Positions 9,005 to 17,275 of a DNA stretch of 64,000 nucleotides are shown here, in pieces (position 1 is the first letter of the stretch; each line of letters begins with the position of its first letter). The translations under genes and the position numbers were made by a program. The stretch comes from Pollutimonas thiosulfatoxidans (GTDB lineage Bacteria > Pseudomonadota > Gammaproteobacteria > Burkholderiales > Burkholderiaceae_B): NCBI RefSeq assembly GCF_004022565.1, contig NZ_CP022987.1, positions 3,100,001 through 3,164,000 of the forward strand. Direction: 5' to 3'. Under the pieces are notes generated by a model. It did no database searches. It worked only from the letters and a program-made list of their open reading frames with translations, and had not been told where the DNA came from.

Positions 9005-10597
9005 ATGCCGATAAGCACGTCACTAACGCGTCGAGAACTATTAAAAGCGATTGGCCTGACGGCCGGTGCCACAGCCATGTATCACGCCATGACGGCACTG
9101 GGGCATGCACAGGAGTCGCCATTTCCTGGCCCTCCCGTCTTGTCCCCCGCCAAGCCCGGTGCCCGGGTGCTGATTCTTGGGGCAGGGTTGGCCGGACTAT
9201 TGGCCGCCTACGAATTACGCAAGAGCGGCTATGAGGTCGAAATACTAGAGTATCAGAATCGTCCAGGAGGACGAAACTGGACCCTGCGTAACGGCGACGT
9301 TTATACGGAACTGGGTGGTGCCACGCAAAAAATTGCGTTTGCCGAAGGCAACTATTTCAACCCGGGCCCTTGGCGTATTCCTCATCATCATCGAGCCGTA
9401 CTGCATTATTGCAAAGCACTGGGCGTCCCACTGGAAGCCTTCAATCAGTTCAACCACAACGCTTATCTGCACAGCACAGAGGCTTTCGGCGGCAAGCCGC
9501 AGCGTCTCCGGGAAGTGTGGTCGGATATGCAAGGCAATCTGACCGAATTGCTGGCCAAGGCTGTCAACGAAAACCAGATGGATTTGCCGATGGGGGCCGA
9601 TGAGCGCGACCAGTTGCTGCAAGCCCTGCAAGGCTGGGGGCTGCTTGATGCGGATTACCGCTATCGTTCCAGCCTGCACACGGCGGTGCGCCGCGGCTAC
9701 GATCAAATGCCAGGTGGTGGCCGGGTGGGCCCGCCGACGCCCGGGCCGCTTCTGGATCTGCACGATCTCTTGCATCCTACCGTATGGCAGCGGTTGAACT
9801 CACAGCTCGTTTACAACGCGCAGCCAACGATGTTCCAGCCGGTCGGAGGAATGGACCAGATCAGCCGGGGTTTCATGCGAGCCCTGCCGGATTTGCCTGT
9901 TCGCTATAACGCCCGCGTGACTCGTATTGATCAGACTGAAAGGCAAGTTAGCGTCACCTATGAGGACACCCAGGATGGCAAGGCAACACAGGTCAGCGCA
10001 GACTGGTGTATTTGCACATTACCGCTGACGGTTCTGGGACAGATGCCGGTGCAGGCATCTCAGGCGATGCTGTCAGCCATCCGCGCCGTGCCTTATAGCT
10101 CGTATACCAAGGTTGCCCTGGAATTTCGCCGTCGTTTCTGGGAAGAGGACGACGCCATTTATGGGGGTACGTCGGTCACCAATCAGGAAATCGAACTCAT
10201 CTCGTATCCGAGTGATCGTTTTATGTCTGATGGGCCGGCTGTCTTGCTGTCGGCTTATACAACAGGCGTGAAGGGCAGTCTGAATCTGACGCGCATGACG
10301 CCAGAAGAGCGTATTGAAGCGGCATTAAGTCAGGGAGAAAAGATTCATCCTCAATACCGCAAAGAGTATCTTAGTGGCGCATCGGTGGCCTGGCATCGTG
10401 TTCCCTGGATGCTGGGGTGCCGGGCGCGCTGGACGGAAGATAAGCGCCAGATGCATTACAAGACGCTTGCAACACTGGATGGCCGTATCGCGCTGGCGGG
10501 TGATCACGTCTCGTATATGCCGGGCTGGATGGAAGGTGCGCTGTTATCTTCGCTTGATGCGATTACCCAGCTTCATCAACGTGCACAGGAGGCTTGA
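9005..10597 (+). CDS. Tat-exported flavin monoamine/L-amino-acid oxidase
   Basis: 530 residues. The N-terminus carries a twin-arginine signal (SLTRRELLK, Arg9-Arg10) and a hydrophobic stretch. The FAD Rossmann motif is G59-x-G61-x2-G64 followed by E82 and RPGGR. The C-terminal FAD-binding element RIALAGDHVSYMPGWMEGAL resembles bacterial L-amino-acid oxidases and flavin monoamine oxidases. It would oxidise an amine or amino acid in the periplasm. The next gene, 2 bases away, is a small periplasmic c-type cytochrome, which suggests the enzyme passes electrons to the respiratory chain rather than only to oxygen (compare NicA2 and its cytochrome in Pseudomonas). The actual substrate is unknown. 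Confidence 0.85.
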   Translation: MPISTSLTRRELLKAIGLTAGATAMYHAMTALGHAQESPFPGPPVLSPAKPGARVLILGAGLAGLLAAYELRKSGYEVEILEYQNRPGGRNWTLRNGDVYTELGGATQKIAFAEGNYFNPGPWRIPHHHRAVLHYCKALGVPLEAFNQFNHNAYLHSTEAFGGKPQRLREVWSDMQGNLTELLAKAVNENQMDLPMGADERDQLLQALQGWGLLDADYRYRSSLHTAVRRGYDQMPGGGRVGPPTPGPLLDLHDLLHPTVWQRLNSQLVYNAQPTMFQPVGGMDQISRGFMRALPDLPVRYNARVTRIDQTERQVSVTYEDTQDGKATQVSADWCICTLPLTVLGQMPVQASQAMLSAIRAVPYSSYTKVALEFRRRFWEEDDAIYGGTSVTNQEIELISYPSDRFMSDGPAVLLSAYTTGVKGSLNLTRMTPEERIEAALSQGEKIHPQYRKEYLSGASVAWHRVPWMLGCRARWTEDKRQMHYKTLATLDGRIALAGDHVSYMPGWMEGALLSSLDAITQLHQRAQEA

Positions 10598-10599
10598 TC

Positions 10600-11001
10600 A
10601 TGAAACAAGCATTCACGACTTTCTTTCGCTCGTTGATCGTTGGCCTGACCTGTCTTGTATGGATGGACGGCGTCCAGGCTGCGGGTGATCCGCCGGCACT
10701 TACCGGGGAAGATGTTTATCGTCAATATTGCATGGCCTGCCATATGGTGGGCGGTAAGGGTGCGGAAGGCGCGGGGCGTTACCCGGCACTGGCGGAGAAC
10801 CCAAGACTTATCGCACCCGGCTACCCGATCTATGTTGTGCTGAACGGCCAGGGTGCAATGCCGTGGTTCAACGGAATACTCGCGGACGAGGAAATTGCCG
10901 CAGTAGTGGGTTATATCCGCACTCATTTCGGTAATGATTACCCTGGTGCCGTTAAGGCGGACGAAGTGGCGTCGATGCGGGGTCCCGTCCCCAAAGAATA
11001 G
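10600..11001 (+). CDS. Periplasmic c-type cytochrome
   Basis: 133 residues with a signal peptide (about 1-27), one haem-binding CMACH motif (C44, C47, H48) and a probable distal Met in QGAMPWF. AGGAGG seven bases before the ATG supports this start over a TTG two codons upstream. Class I monohaem cytochromes of this size act as soluble electron carriers. Tight coupling to the preceding Tat-secreted flavin oxidase suggests it is that enzyme's electron acceptor; this is inference from context. Confidence 0.9.
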   Translation: MKQAFTTFFRSLIVGLTCLVWMDGVQAAGDPPALTGEDVYRQYCMACHMVGGKGAEGAGRYPALAENPRLIAPGYPIYVVLNGQGAMPWFNGILADEEIAAVVGYIRTHFGNDYPGAVKADEVASMRGPVPKE

Positions 11002-11032
11002 GCGCGCCGCTGATTCTTTGAAGGAATATTTA

Positions 11033-11725
11033 ATGTCGAATACTAAAGCTATTGTCTTTGATCTTTACGGCACGCTTTACGACGTCCACTCGGTCGTTCA
11101 GCAGTGCGATGCTGTGTATCCCGGCCAAGGTAGCCACATCAGCACCATGTGGCGGCAGAAGCAACTGGAATATACCTGGTTGCGCAGCTTGATGGGACAG
11201 TATGTTTCATTCGAGCAAGCCACCCGTGATGCGCTTGTCTACACTTGTCGGCACCTGAACCTTAAGCTCGATCAGGCGGCTTGCGCCCGACTGTGTGATG
11301 CTTATCTGAAGCTGACGCCGTATCCCGAAGTGCCTGCTACCTTGCAGCAATTGAATGGCTTGGGATTACCGTTGGCGATCCTCTCAAACGGATCGGTTTT
11401 CTCAATTGATAGTGTCGTCAAGAACTCGGGGCTGCAGAAGCATTTTGCGCATCTGATCAGCGTAGAGCGGGTCGGAGTTTTCAAGCCGGACCCGCGGGTC
11501 TATGCGCTCGCCTCCCAGGCGCTTGGGCTATTGCCCCAGCAGATTCTTTTTGTGTCCTCCAATGCATGGGATGCATCGGGTGCGCGTCACTTTGGCTTCA
11601 CGGTGTGCTGGGTTAACCGGCATAACAACACATTCGAAGAGCTGGGTGCCGCGCCGCACGCTATTGTCAATGGCCTGGATGGGCTGCCTGAACTAATCAG
11701 TGCGGCAAAGGAAGGCGCGGATTAA
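11033..11725 (+). CDS. Haloacid dehalogenase type II (HAD superfamily)
   Basis: 230 residues. The catalytic nucleophile motif is D10-L-Y-G-T14-L, with D10 and T14 at the same numbers as in characterised L-2-haloacid dehalogenases. Further family motifs are SNGS, the Lys region FKPDPRVY and FVSSNAWDASGARHFGF. Such enzymes hydrolyse the C-halogen bond of L-2-haloacids through an aspartyl ester. The ATG follows AAGGAA. It may share a transcript with the oxidase-cytochrome pair and overlaps 33 bases tail-to-tail with the next gene. Confidence 0.87.
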   Translation: MSNTKAIVFDLYGTLYDVHSVVQQCDAVYPGQGSHISTMWRQKQLEYTWLRSLMGQYVSFEQATRDALVYTCRHLNLKLDQAACARLCDAYLKLTPYPEVPATLQQLNGLGLPLAILSNGSVFSIDSVVKNSGLQKHFAHLISVERVGVFKPDPRVYALASQALGLLPQQILFVSSNAWDASGARHFGFTVCWVNRHNNTFEELGAAPHAIVNGLDGLPELISAAKEGAD

Positions 11726-12568
11726 CGTGGCTATCTCTTGTGCATGTGTCTCCAGCGCGAAATGGCCGGTGTCCAGCAAATGGATCTGCGCATCTGGAAG
11801 ATCTCGCTGATAAGCATAAGCGCCGGCAGGCAGAAACGCTGGATCATGGCGCCCCCACACAGCAAGCAACGGCGGGCGATATTCGCGAAAGTATGACTGG
11901 AAGGAAGGATAGAGCTCGACGTTGCTGCGGTAGTCCAGAATTAGATCCAGCTGGATATCTTGCGCGCCCGGTCGAGCCATGTAAGCGATGTCCAGCTCGT
12001 AGCCGTCGGGCGACAAGCGCCGCGGGTTGGCCCCGGTGCCATATTGCCAGTTGCGGATCGTATCCGGAGCAAGCGATGGTCGACAGGCTTCCCGGTTTGC
12101 TGCGCTGGGGTCGCGCCAATAGGCTTCCCAGGGCCCCCATTTGTCGCTGAAGCCCTCGACATAGGCATTGCCATTCTGGGAAATGATGGCAGACACCCGC
12201 TCGGGATGACGGGTCGCCAGACGGAGCCCTACTGGCGCACCATAGTCAAAGATATAGAGTGCGTATCGGTCGAGCAACATGGCATCGGTAAAAGCCTCGA
12301 TCACATCGGCAATGCCATCGAAGGTGTAGTTGAAGGTTCTGCGTGGGGGCGACTTGGTTTGCCCAAAACCGGGCAGGTCCGGTGCGATGAGCCGAAAACG
12401 GTCGGCCAGCAGCGGAATCAAGTCGCGAAACATATGGCTGGCAGATGGGAAGCCGTGCAATAGCAGGATTACCGGTGCATCGCTTGGCCCTGCTTCACGG
12501 TAGAAGACTTCAACGTCACCAAGCTGTCGAAATCCGTAGCGTGTTTTCATGAATTTTGTGTCGGTCAC
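11693..12568 (-). CDS. Alpha/beta hydrolase with Asp nucleophile (dehalogenase/epoxide-hydrolase-like)
   Basis: About 291 residues. It has the oxyanion-region HGFPSASHMFRDL, the nucleophile elbow YIFDYGAPVG and a C-terminal His in DTGHFALETH. The elbow holds Asp instead of Ser, as in haloalkane dehalogenases and epoxide hydrolases; the Trp that follows Asp in true haloalkane dehalogenases is Tyr here. I chose the GTG at 12568 because GGGAG lies six bases upstream; ATGs at 12589 and 12550 are alternatives. It faces the HAD dehalogenase gene and overlaps its 3' end. Confidence 0.82.
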   Translation of the reverse strand: MTDTKFMKTRYGFRQLGDVEVFYREAGPSDAPVILLLHGFPSASHMFRDLIPLLADRFRLIAPDLPGFGQTKSPPRRTFNYTFDGIADVIEAFTDAMLLDRYALYIFDYGAPVGLRLATRHPERVSAIISQNGNAYVEGFSDKWGPWEAYWRDPSAANREACRPSLAPDTIRNWQYGTGANPRRLSPDGYELDIAYMARPGAQDIQLDLILDYRSNVELYPSFQSYFREYRPPLLAVWGRHDPAFLPAGAYAYQRDLPDAQIHLLDTGHFALETHAQEIATLIRAFLCRTD

Positions 12569-12625
12569 CTTATATCTCCCATAGGGCATGCTCGCGTCGA
12601 TAGTGACCGAAAGCAGCCGCCCGTG

Positions 12626-12732
12626 GATTGGACAGGCCTGCTTTCATGGGACGTAGGTATGGTCGCGTGCTGCGGCATCGGACGTGGCGTCTGGATCGCA
12701 TGAATCTTCCATAACAGCAAGCCTGTCCAATC
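12626..12732. repeat. 17-bp inverted repeat pair in intergenic region
   Basis: GATTGGACAGGCCTGCT at 12626-12642 and AGCAAGCCTGTCCAATC at 12716-12732 are inverted copies with one mismatch, 73 bases apart. The right copy runs into TCCAATCATTGGA, itself a palindrome. The pair lies between a divergent hydrolase and the SDR operon, with no transposase, so a regulator binding two sites is more likely than insertion-sequence ends. The rest of this 290-bp gap shows nothing recognisable. Confidence 0.5.
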
Positions 12733-12859
12733 ATTGGATAGTCATTTCCGAGATAGTGATACCACCATCAGGCAACAGCGTGATTCAACCCATCGCGGGG
12801 GCATGTTGCTCAAATCGCTACAAAGCTAACGGATGCCCACTAGGGCGGGAGAACAAGAC

Positions 12860-13600
12860 ATGAAAGATCTGATCGGAAAACGGGCGCTCGTCACGGGTGG
12901 ATCGCGCGGGATCGGGGCGGCAATCGCTGTGGGGCTGGCCGATAAAGGTGCAGACGTGGCGATCACTTACGCAGGATCAGCCGACCGTGCCGCCGAGGTC
13001 GTCAAGGCGATCGAGGCAAAGGGTCGCAAGGCCGTCGCCATCCAGGCCGACAACGCCGACCCCGCAGCCATAAAGCGTTCGGTCACCGTAGCGGTTGGCA
13101 CGCTGGGCGGGCTCGACATCCTTGTGAATAATGCCGCCGTAGCGCTATACAACCTCATCGCGGATATCAGCGTCGATGAGATCGACACCATGCTACAGGT
13201 GAACGTGCGCGCCCCTATCCTGGCGGCGCAGTCCGCCATACCTCACCTGCAGGCCGGCGGACGCGTCATCACTATCGGGTCGGCGGGTGCCGATCGTATC
13301 GGCGGTGAGCCCGGCTCGGTCTACTACATGACGAAGTCGGCACTGCAGTCATTTACCCGGGGGCTCGCGCGTGAGCTTGGGCCGCGAGACGTCACGGTAA
13401 ACCTGATACAGCCGGGATCGACGAACACCGAGTCGAACCCCGCCAATGGCGAATTCGCCGACTGGCAGCGTTCACTCACGCCGCTCGGTCGTTTTGGCGA
13501 ACCTGAAGACGTGGCGGCCGCAGTGGCGTTTTTCGCGAGCCCCGCCGCGAAGCACATCACCGGCGCCATCCTGAACGTTGACGGCGGCCAGGTCACGTAG
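12860..13600 (+). CDS. SDR family oxidoreductase
   Basis: 246 residues of classical short-chain dehydrogenase type. The cofactor motif TGGSRGIG lies near residues 13-20, NNAA is in the middle, and the catalytic YxxxK is YYMTKSAL after Ser in TIGSAG. The C-terminal ITGAILNVDGG is typical of ketoreductase-like members. It reduces or oxidises a carbonyl/hydroxyl using NAD(P)H; the substrate is unknown. It heads a five-gene run with an isochorismatase-like hydrolase, pirin, prolyl oligopeptidase and an MFS transporter. Confidence 0.92.
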   Translation: MKDLIGKRALVTGGSRGIGAAIAVGLADKGADVAITYAGSADRAAEVVKAIEAKGRKAVAIQADNADPAAIKRSVTVAVGTLGGLDILVNNAAVALYNLIADISVDEIDTMLQVNVRAPILAAQSAIPHLQAGGRVITIGSAGADRIGGEPGSVYYMTKSALQSFTRGLARELGPRDVTVNLIQPGSTNTESNPANGEFADWQRSLTPLGRFGEPEDVAAAVAFFASPAAKHITGAILNVDGGQVT

Positions 13601-13641
13601 TGAACACAACCCAGCCTCATAACTCCATTAAAGGAAATACC

Positions 13642-14295
13642 ATGACCTTTCGTAATGGCCTCAATTCGCTTCTTCGTCCCGAAGACTCCGTACTCGTTTT
13701 GATCGACCACCAGCCTTACCAGCTCACGAACCTGAACAGCCACGATCCGCAGACAGTCGTCAACAATTCGACCGCTTTGGCCAAGTCCGCCAAAGCGTTC
13801 GGCGTGCCAACTATCCTGACCAGCGTCATCGCTGAACGAGGCGGTGTGATCTTCCCCCAGATCACCGACGTGTTCCCCGGCCAAGAGGTGATCGACCGGA
13901 CTTTCATCAATACCTGGGAAGATAAGAAGGTCGTGGACGCCGTCAAGGCGACGGGCCGCAAGCAATTGATTATTGCAGGGCTCTGGACCGAGGTATGCGT
14001 TGCCTTGCCGGCAATCCAGGCGCTGGGCGAAGGCTGGGATGTCACGGTGGTGACCGATGCCTCGGGCGGTGTTTCGGTCGAGGCCCACGAAGTCGCCATC
14101 CAGCGCATGATTGCCGCCGGTGCCAACGTGATGACGTGGCTGGCTGTGGCCGCCGAATGGCAGCGCGACTGGGCGCGGCTCGAGCATGTTGCCGAGCTGA
14201 CCGAAATCCTGAAGCAGCATGCCGCTGGCAGCGGCATCGCCTACCTGTGGGAACAGCAACTGCTTAACACGCCGGTACCAAGTAGCGCAGGCTGA
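13642..14295 (+). CDS. Isochorismatase-family cysteine hydrolase, YcaC-like
   Basis: 217 residues. The family's catalytic Asp is D22 (VLVLIDHQ) and the Cys nucleophile C119 in GLWTEVCVA; the cis-peptide region before Cys is conserved. The extended C-terminus (VMTWLAVAAEWQRDWAR) matches YcaC-type hydrolases of uncharacterised amide-like substrates rather than true isochorismatase. The ATG follows AAGGAA; the upstream in-frame GTG overlaps the SDR stop and is less likely. It lies in a tight operon between SDR and pirin genes. Confidence 0.88.
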   Translation: MTFRNGLNSLLRPEDSVLVLIDHQPYQLTNLNSHDPQTVVNNSTALAKSAKAFGVPTILTSVIAERGGVIFPQITDVFPGQEVIDRTFINTWEDKKVVDAVKATGRKQLIIAGLWTEVCVALPAIQALGEGWDVTVVTDASGGVSVEAHEVAIQRMIAAGANVMTWLAVAAEWQRDWARLEHVAELTEILKQHAAGSGIAYLWEQQLLNTPVPSSAG

Positions 14296-14299
14296 CGTC

Positions 14300-15160
14300 A
14301 TGATCGAAGTTATTGAACAGCGGCGTCGCAACCTGGGTGGCGGCATGGAAGTTGGCCGTGTGCTGCCGTTTGCAAAGCGGCGCATGGTTGGTCCGTTCAT
14401 CTTTTTCGACCATATGGGGCCACTCGATCTGGCGCCTGGCGTCGATCGGAGCATGGACATTCGGCCCCATCCGCATATCGGTCTTGCAACGGTGACCTAC
14501 CTGTTCTCCGGCGAGATCATGCATCGTGACAGCCTCGGCTACGAGCAGGTGGTCCGGCCGCAGGAAGTGAACTGGATGACCGCTGGACGCGGCATCACGC
14601 ATAGCGAACGTTTCGAGCGCGCACGGACGCAGGGAGATCAGCTGCATGGCATCCAGGCTTGGGTCGCCCTACCGACTGAACTGGAGGAAATCGCGCCGTC
14701 CTTCTCTCATCACTCAGCAAGCGAACTGCCGACATGGAGCGATGCTGGTGTGAACGGACAGCTAATCGCTGGCAGCGCCTACGGTCTGACGGCCGGCGTT
14801 GAAACGCATTCGCCGCTTTTCTATGCCCATCTGGACATGGCGCCTGGCGCGACCGCCGAGATTCCAGGTGGACACAAGGAACGCGCGATCTACATCGCGA
14901 CCGGTGCGGTGGAGTTCGAAGGTAGCCGTTACGAGGCTGGCAGGATGCTGGTGCTTGACGCCACCGCTTCGAGCTTGCGGGCCCTGGAACGCTCCGCAGT
15001 TATGGTTCTTGGCGGAGAGCCAGTTGGAGAACGGTTTCTTTACTGGAACTTCGTGTCTTCATCGAAAGACCGGCTCGAGCAGGCGGCATCTGACTGGAGG
15101 GCGGGAAGGATGAAGCTGCCCGATGCGGATGATGAAGAGTTCATTCCGTTGCCGCCGTAG
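14300..15160 (+). CDS. Pirin family bicupin protein
   Basis: 286 residues. The metal site seen in human pirin (His56, His58, His101, Glu103) is matched by H57, H59 (RPHPHIG), H101 and E103 (THSERF). The N-terminal RNLGGGMEVGRVLP and FFDHMGP are family signatures. Bacterial pirins act as quercetinases or redox-linked regulators; which applies here cannot be told. It starts four bases after the isochorismatase-like gene. Confidence 0.93.
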   Translation: MIEVIEQRRRNLGGGMEVGRVLPFAKRRMVGPFIFFDHMGPLDLAPGVDRSMDIRPHPHIGLATVTYLFSGEIMHRDSLGYEQVVRPQEVNWMTAGRGITHSERFERARTQGDQLHGIQAWVALPTELEEIAPSFSHHSASELPTWSDAGVNGQLIAGSAYGLTAGVETHSPLFYAHLDMAPGATAEIPGGHKERAIYIATGAVEFEGSRYEAGRMLVLDATASSLRALERSAVMVLGGEPVGERFLYWNFVSSSKDRLEQAASDWRAGRMKLPDADDEEFIPLPP

Positions 15161-15172
15161 CCGTAGCCCTCA

Positions 15173-17230
15173 ATGATCTATCCACAAACAGTTCAAGTAG
15201 ATGTAGCCGACGTATATTTCGGCCAGAAAGTCGCCGACCCCTATCGTTGGTTGGAGAACGATATTCGCCGCGACCCCGCTGTTTCCGACTGGGTCGATGC
15301 GCAAAATGGAATATCCGCTTCCTATTTGGCCGGGCTGCCAGGACGGGATGTCTTTCGGGTACGCCTCACTGCGCTGTTCGATCACGAGCGCCTGACCACG
15401 CCGGAAAAGCGAGGTGAGCGCTACTTCTTTACGCGAAATTCTGGGCTTGAAAATCAAGCCGTCCTGGTCCTCCGCGAGGGTGTGTATGGCTTGGATCGTG
15501 TTGTCATCGATCCGAAGGCATGGTCGGCAGATGGCACCATCGCTCTGGCCGAATGGGCGCCGTCGAAAGACGGTTCCTATCTGGCCTATGCAATCCAGGA
15601 AGGTGGCACGGACTGGCGCCGGATCCGCGTTCTTGAAGTCGACAGTGGCACGATCCTGAACGACGAGATCAAGCGGGCGCGCTTCACGAGTATCGCTTGG
15701 GCGAAGGATAGCTCGGGCTTTTTCTACTCGCGCAATCCCGAGCCGGAATCGGACGCCGCATTCGTGGCGCCGGTTCTCGGGCATGCGGTCTACTTCCACA
15801 AGCTTGGAACGGAGCAGGCCGAAGACCGGCTTGTTTATGCATCGGAAGCAGAGGTACCGCTGATCCATACGGTCGAGGTCACTGCAGATGGACGATACGC
15901 TGTTATCTACTCTACAGCCCTAACGGGAGGCAACGCATTGGCGATAGCCGATCTGAGCAATCCCGGCTGGCCCATCAAGACCATGGTCGATACCTTCGAC
16001 CACGCTTGGCTGCTTGCTGGAAATATCGGCACAAAATTCTTCCTGTCGACGCAGCAAGGCGCAGAGCGCGGCAGGGTCGTGACGACAGACTTGGCCGGGC
16101 CCGTGGCGGTGTTCGCAGAGCTTATCGCGGAGCGACACGATAGGGTACTGAAGTTCGCTGCGCTCATAGGTAATCGTCTCATTGTCTCTTACATGCACGA
16201 CGCAAAGACCGAGGTCGAGCGCTACAAGATCGACGGAAAGCCGGACGGCGTCGTCGAGTTGCCCGGGGTCGGTAGTGCCGGCGCTTTCCACGGTCGGCCG
16301 AACGATGATGAGGCCTTCTTTGTTTTTACCAGCCACGACGTGCCTGCCAGCATCTATCGCTACGACGTTGCTACCAATTTTAGAACACCCTGGGCGGAGC
16401 CGAAGGTGGCGACCGACCTGGGCAATATTTTGGTGGAGCAGCGCTTCTACGCGTCCAGGGACGGCACGCGGGTGCCGATCTTTATCGTCCGACGCGCCGA
16501 TGTGTCGGCTCCCGCGCCAACCATGCTCACGGCCTATGGCGGTTTTGGCATTTCCATGGTTCCCTTCTACTCGCCTGCCGCAATGGCATGGGTCGAGCAA
16601 GGCGGCGTCTACGCCGTCGCGAACATTCGTGGTGGCGGAGAATACGGAAAGGCTTGGCACGATGCCGGGCGCGGACAGAAGAAGCAGAACTCCTTCGATG
16701 ACTTCATCACCGCCGGCGAATTCCTGAAGCGCGAAGGCATTACATCGCCGGACGGGCTGGCCATTCAGGGCGAATCCAACGGCGGGCTGTTGATCGGAGC
16801 GGTCGTCAATCAGCGGCCCGACCTGTTCGCGGCAGCTATTGCCAGTGTCGGCGTCCTGGACATGCTGCGGTTCGAGCGCTACACCGGTGGGCAGCTTTGG
16901 ACACAGGAGTTTGGGCGTCCGGATGTCGAGGCAGATTTTCGGAACCTTCTCGCTTACTCGCCCTTGCACAATATCCGGTCCGGTACCCGCTATCCGGCCA
17001 TCCTGGTCACCACGGCCGACGCCGACGATCGCGTCGTTCCGGCCCATTCTTTCAAGTATGTTGCCACGCTACAGGCCTGCGATCTTGGCGCTCGACCACA
17101 CCTGTTGCGCGTCGAAACGCGTGCCGGTCACGGTGCCGGCAAGCCGACTGATAAGGCGATACAGGAGACAGCGGACATGTGGGCGTTTGCTGCGCACTGG
17201 ACGGGCATGAGTGTGGGCAATGTGGAGTGA
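15173..17230 (+). CDS. Prolyl oligopeptidase family serine peptidase (S9A)
   Basis: 685 residues: an N-terminal seven-blade beta-propeller (after VADPYRWLEN, the family opening) and a C-terminal alpha/beta hydrolase domain. The nucleophile is S535 in GESNGG, the acid lies in DADDRVVPAHS (D618/D619) and the base is H653 in AGHGAGKP. These enzymes cut short peptides after proline. No signal peptide is visible, so it is probably cytoplasmic. It follows pirin by 12 bases and precedes an MFS transporter. Confidence 0.93.
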   Translation: MIYPQTVQVDVADVYFGQKVADPYRWLENDIRRDPAVSDWVDAQNGISASYLAGLPGRDVFRVRLTALFDHERLTTPEKRGERYFFTRNSGLENQAVLVLREGVYGLDRVVIDPKAWSADGTIALAEWAPSKDGSYLAYAIQEGGTDWRRIRVLEVDSGTILNDEIKRARFTSIAWAKDSSGFFYSRNPEPESDAAFVAPVLGHAVYFHKLGTEQAEDRLVYASEAEVPLIHTVEVTADGRYAVIYSTALTGGNALAIADLSNPGWPIKTMVDTFDHAWLLAGNIGTKFFLSTQQGAERGRVVTTDLAGPVAVFAELIAERHDRVLKFAALIGNRLIVSYMHDAKTEVERYKIDGKPDGVVELPGVGSAGAFHGRPNDDEAFFVFTSHDVPASIYRYDVATNFRTPWAEPKVATDLGNILVEQRFYASRDGTRVPIFIVRRADVSAPAPTMLTAYGGFGISMVPFYSPAAMAWVEQGGVYAVANIRGGGEYGKAWHDAGRGQKKQNSFDDFITAGEFLKREGITSPDGLAIQGESNGGLLIGAVVNQRPDLFAAAIASVGVLDMLRFERYTGGQLWTQEFGRPDVEADFRNLLAYSPLHNIRSGTRYPAILVTTADADDRVVPAHSFKYVATLQACDLGARPHLLRVETRAGHGAGKPTDKAIQETADMWAFAAHWTGMSVGNVE

Positions 17231-17275
17231 TATCTGCGACTTTGCGGCTACGGCACGTGTTGAGCGGCCACAATT

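Noticed and set aside
12626..12732. Inverted repeats as insertion-sequence ends
   Set aside because: Only 73 bases lie between them, with no transposase remnant or target duplication seen.
15920..17047. 375-codon open frame antisense to the prolyl oligopeptidase gene
   Set aside because: Shadow frame of the well-supported peptidase; no motif or start signal.
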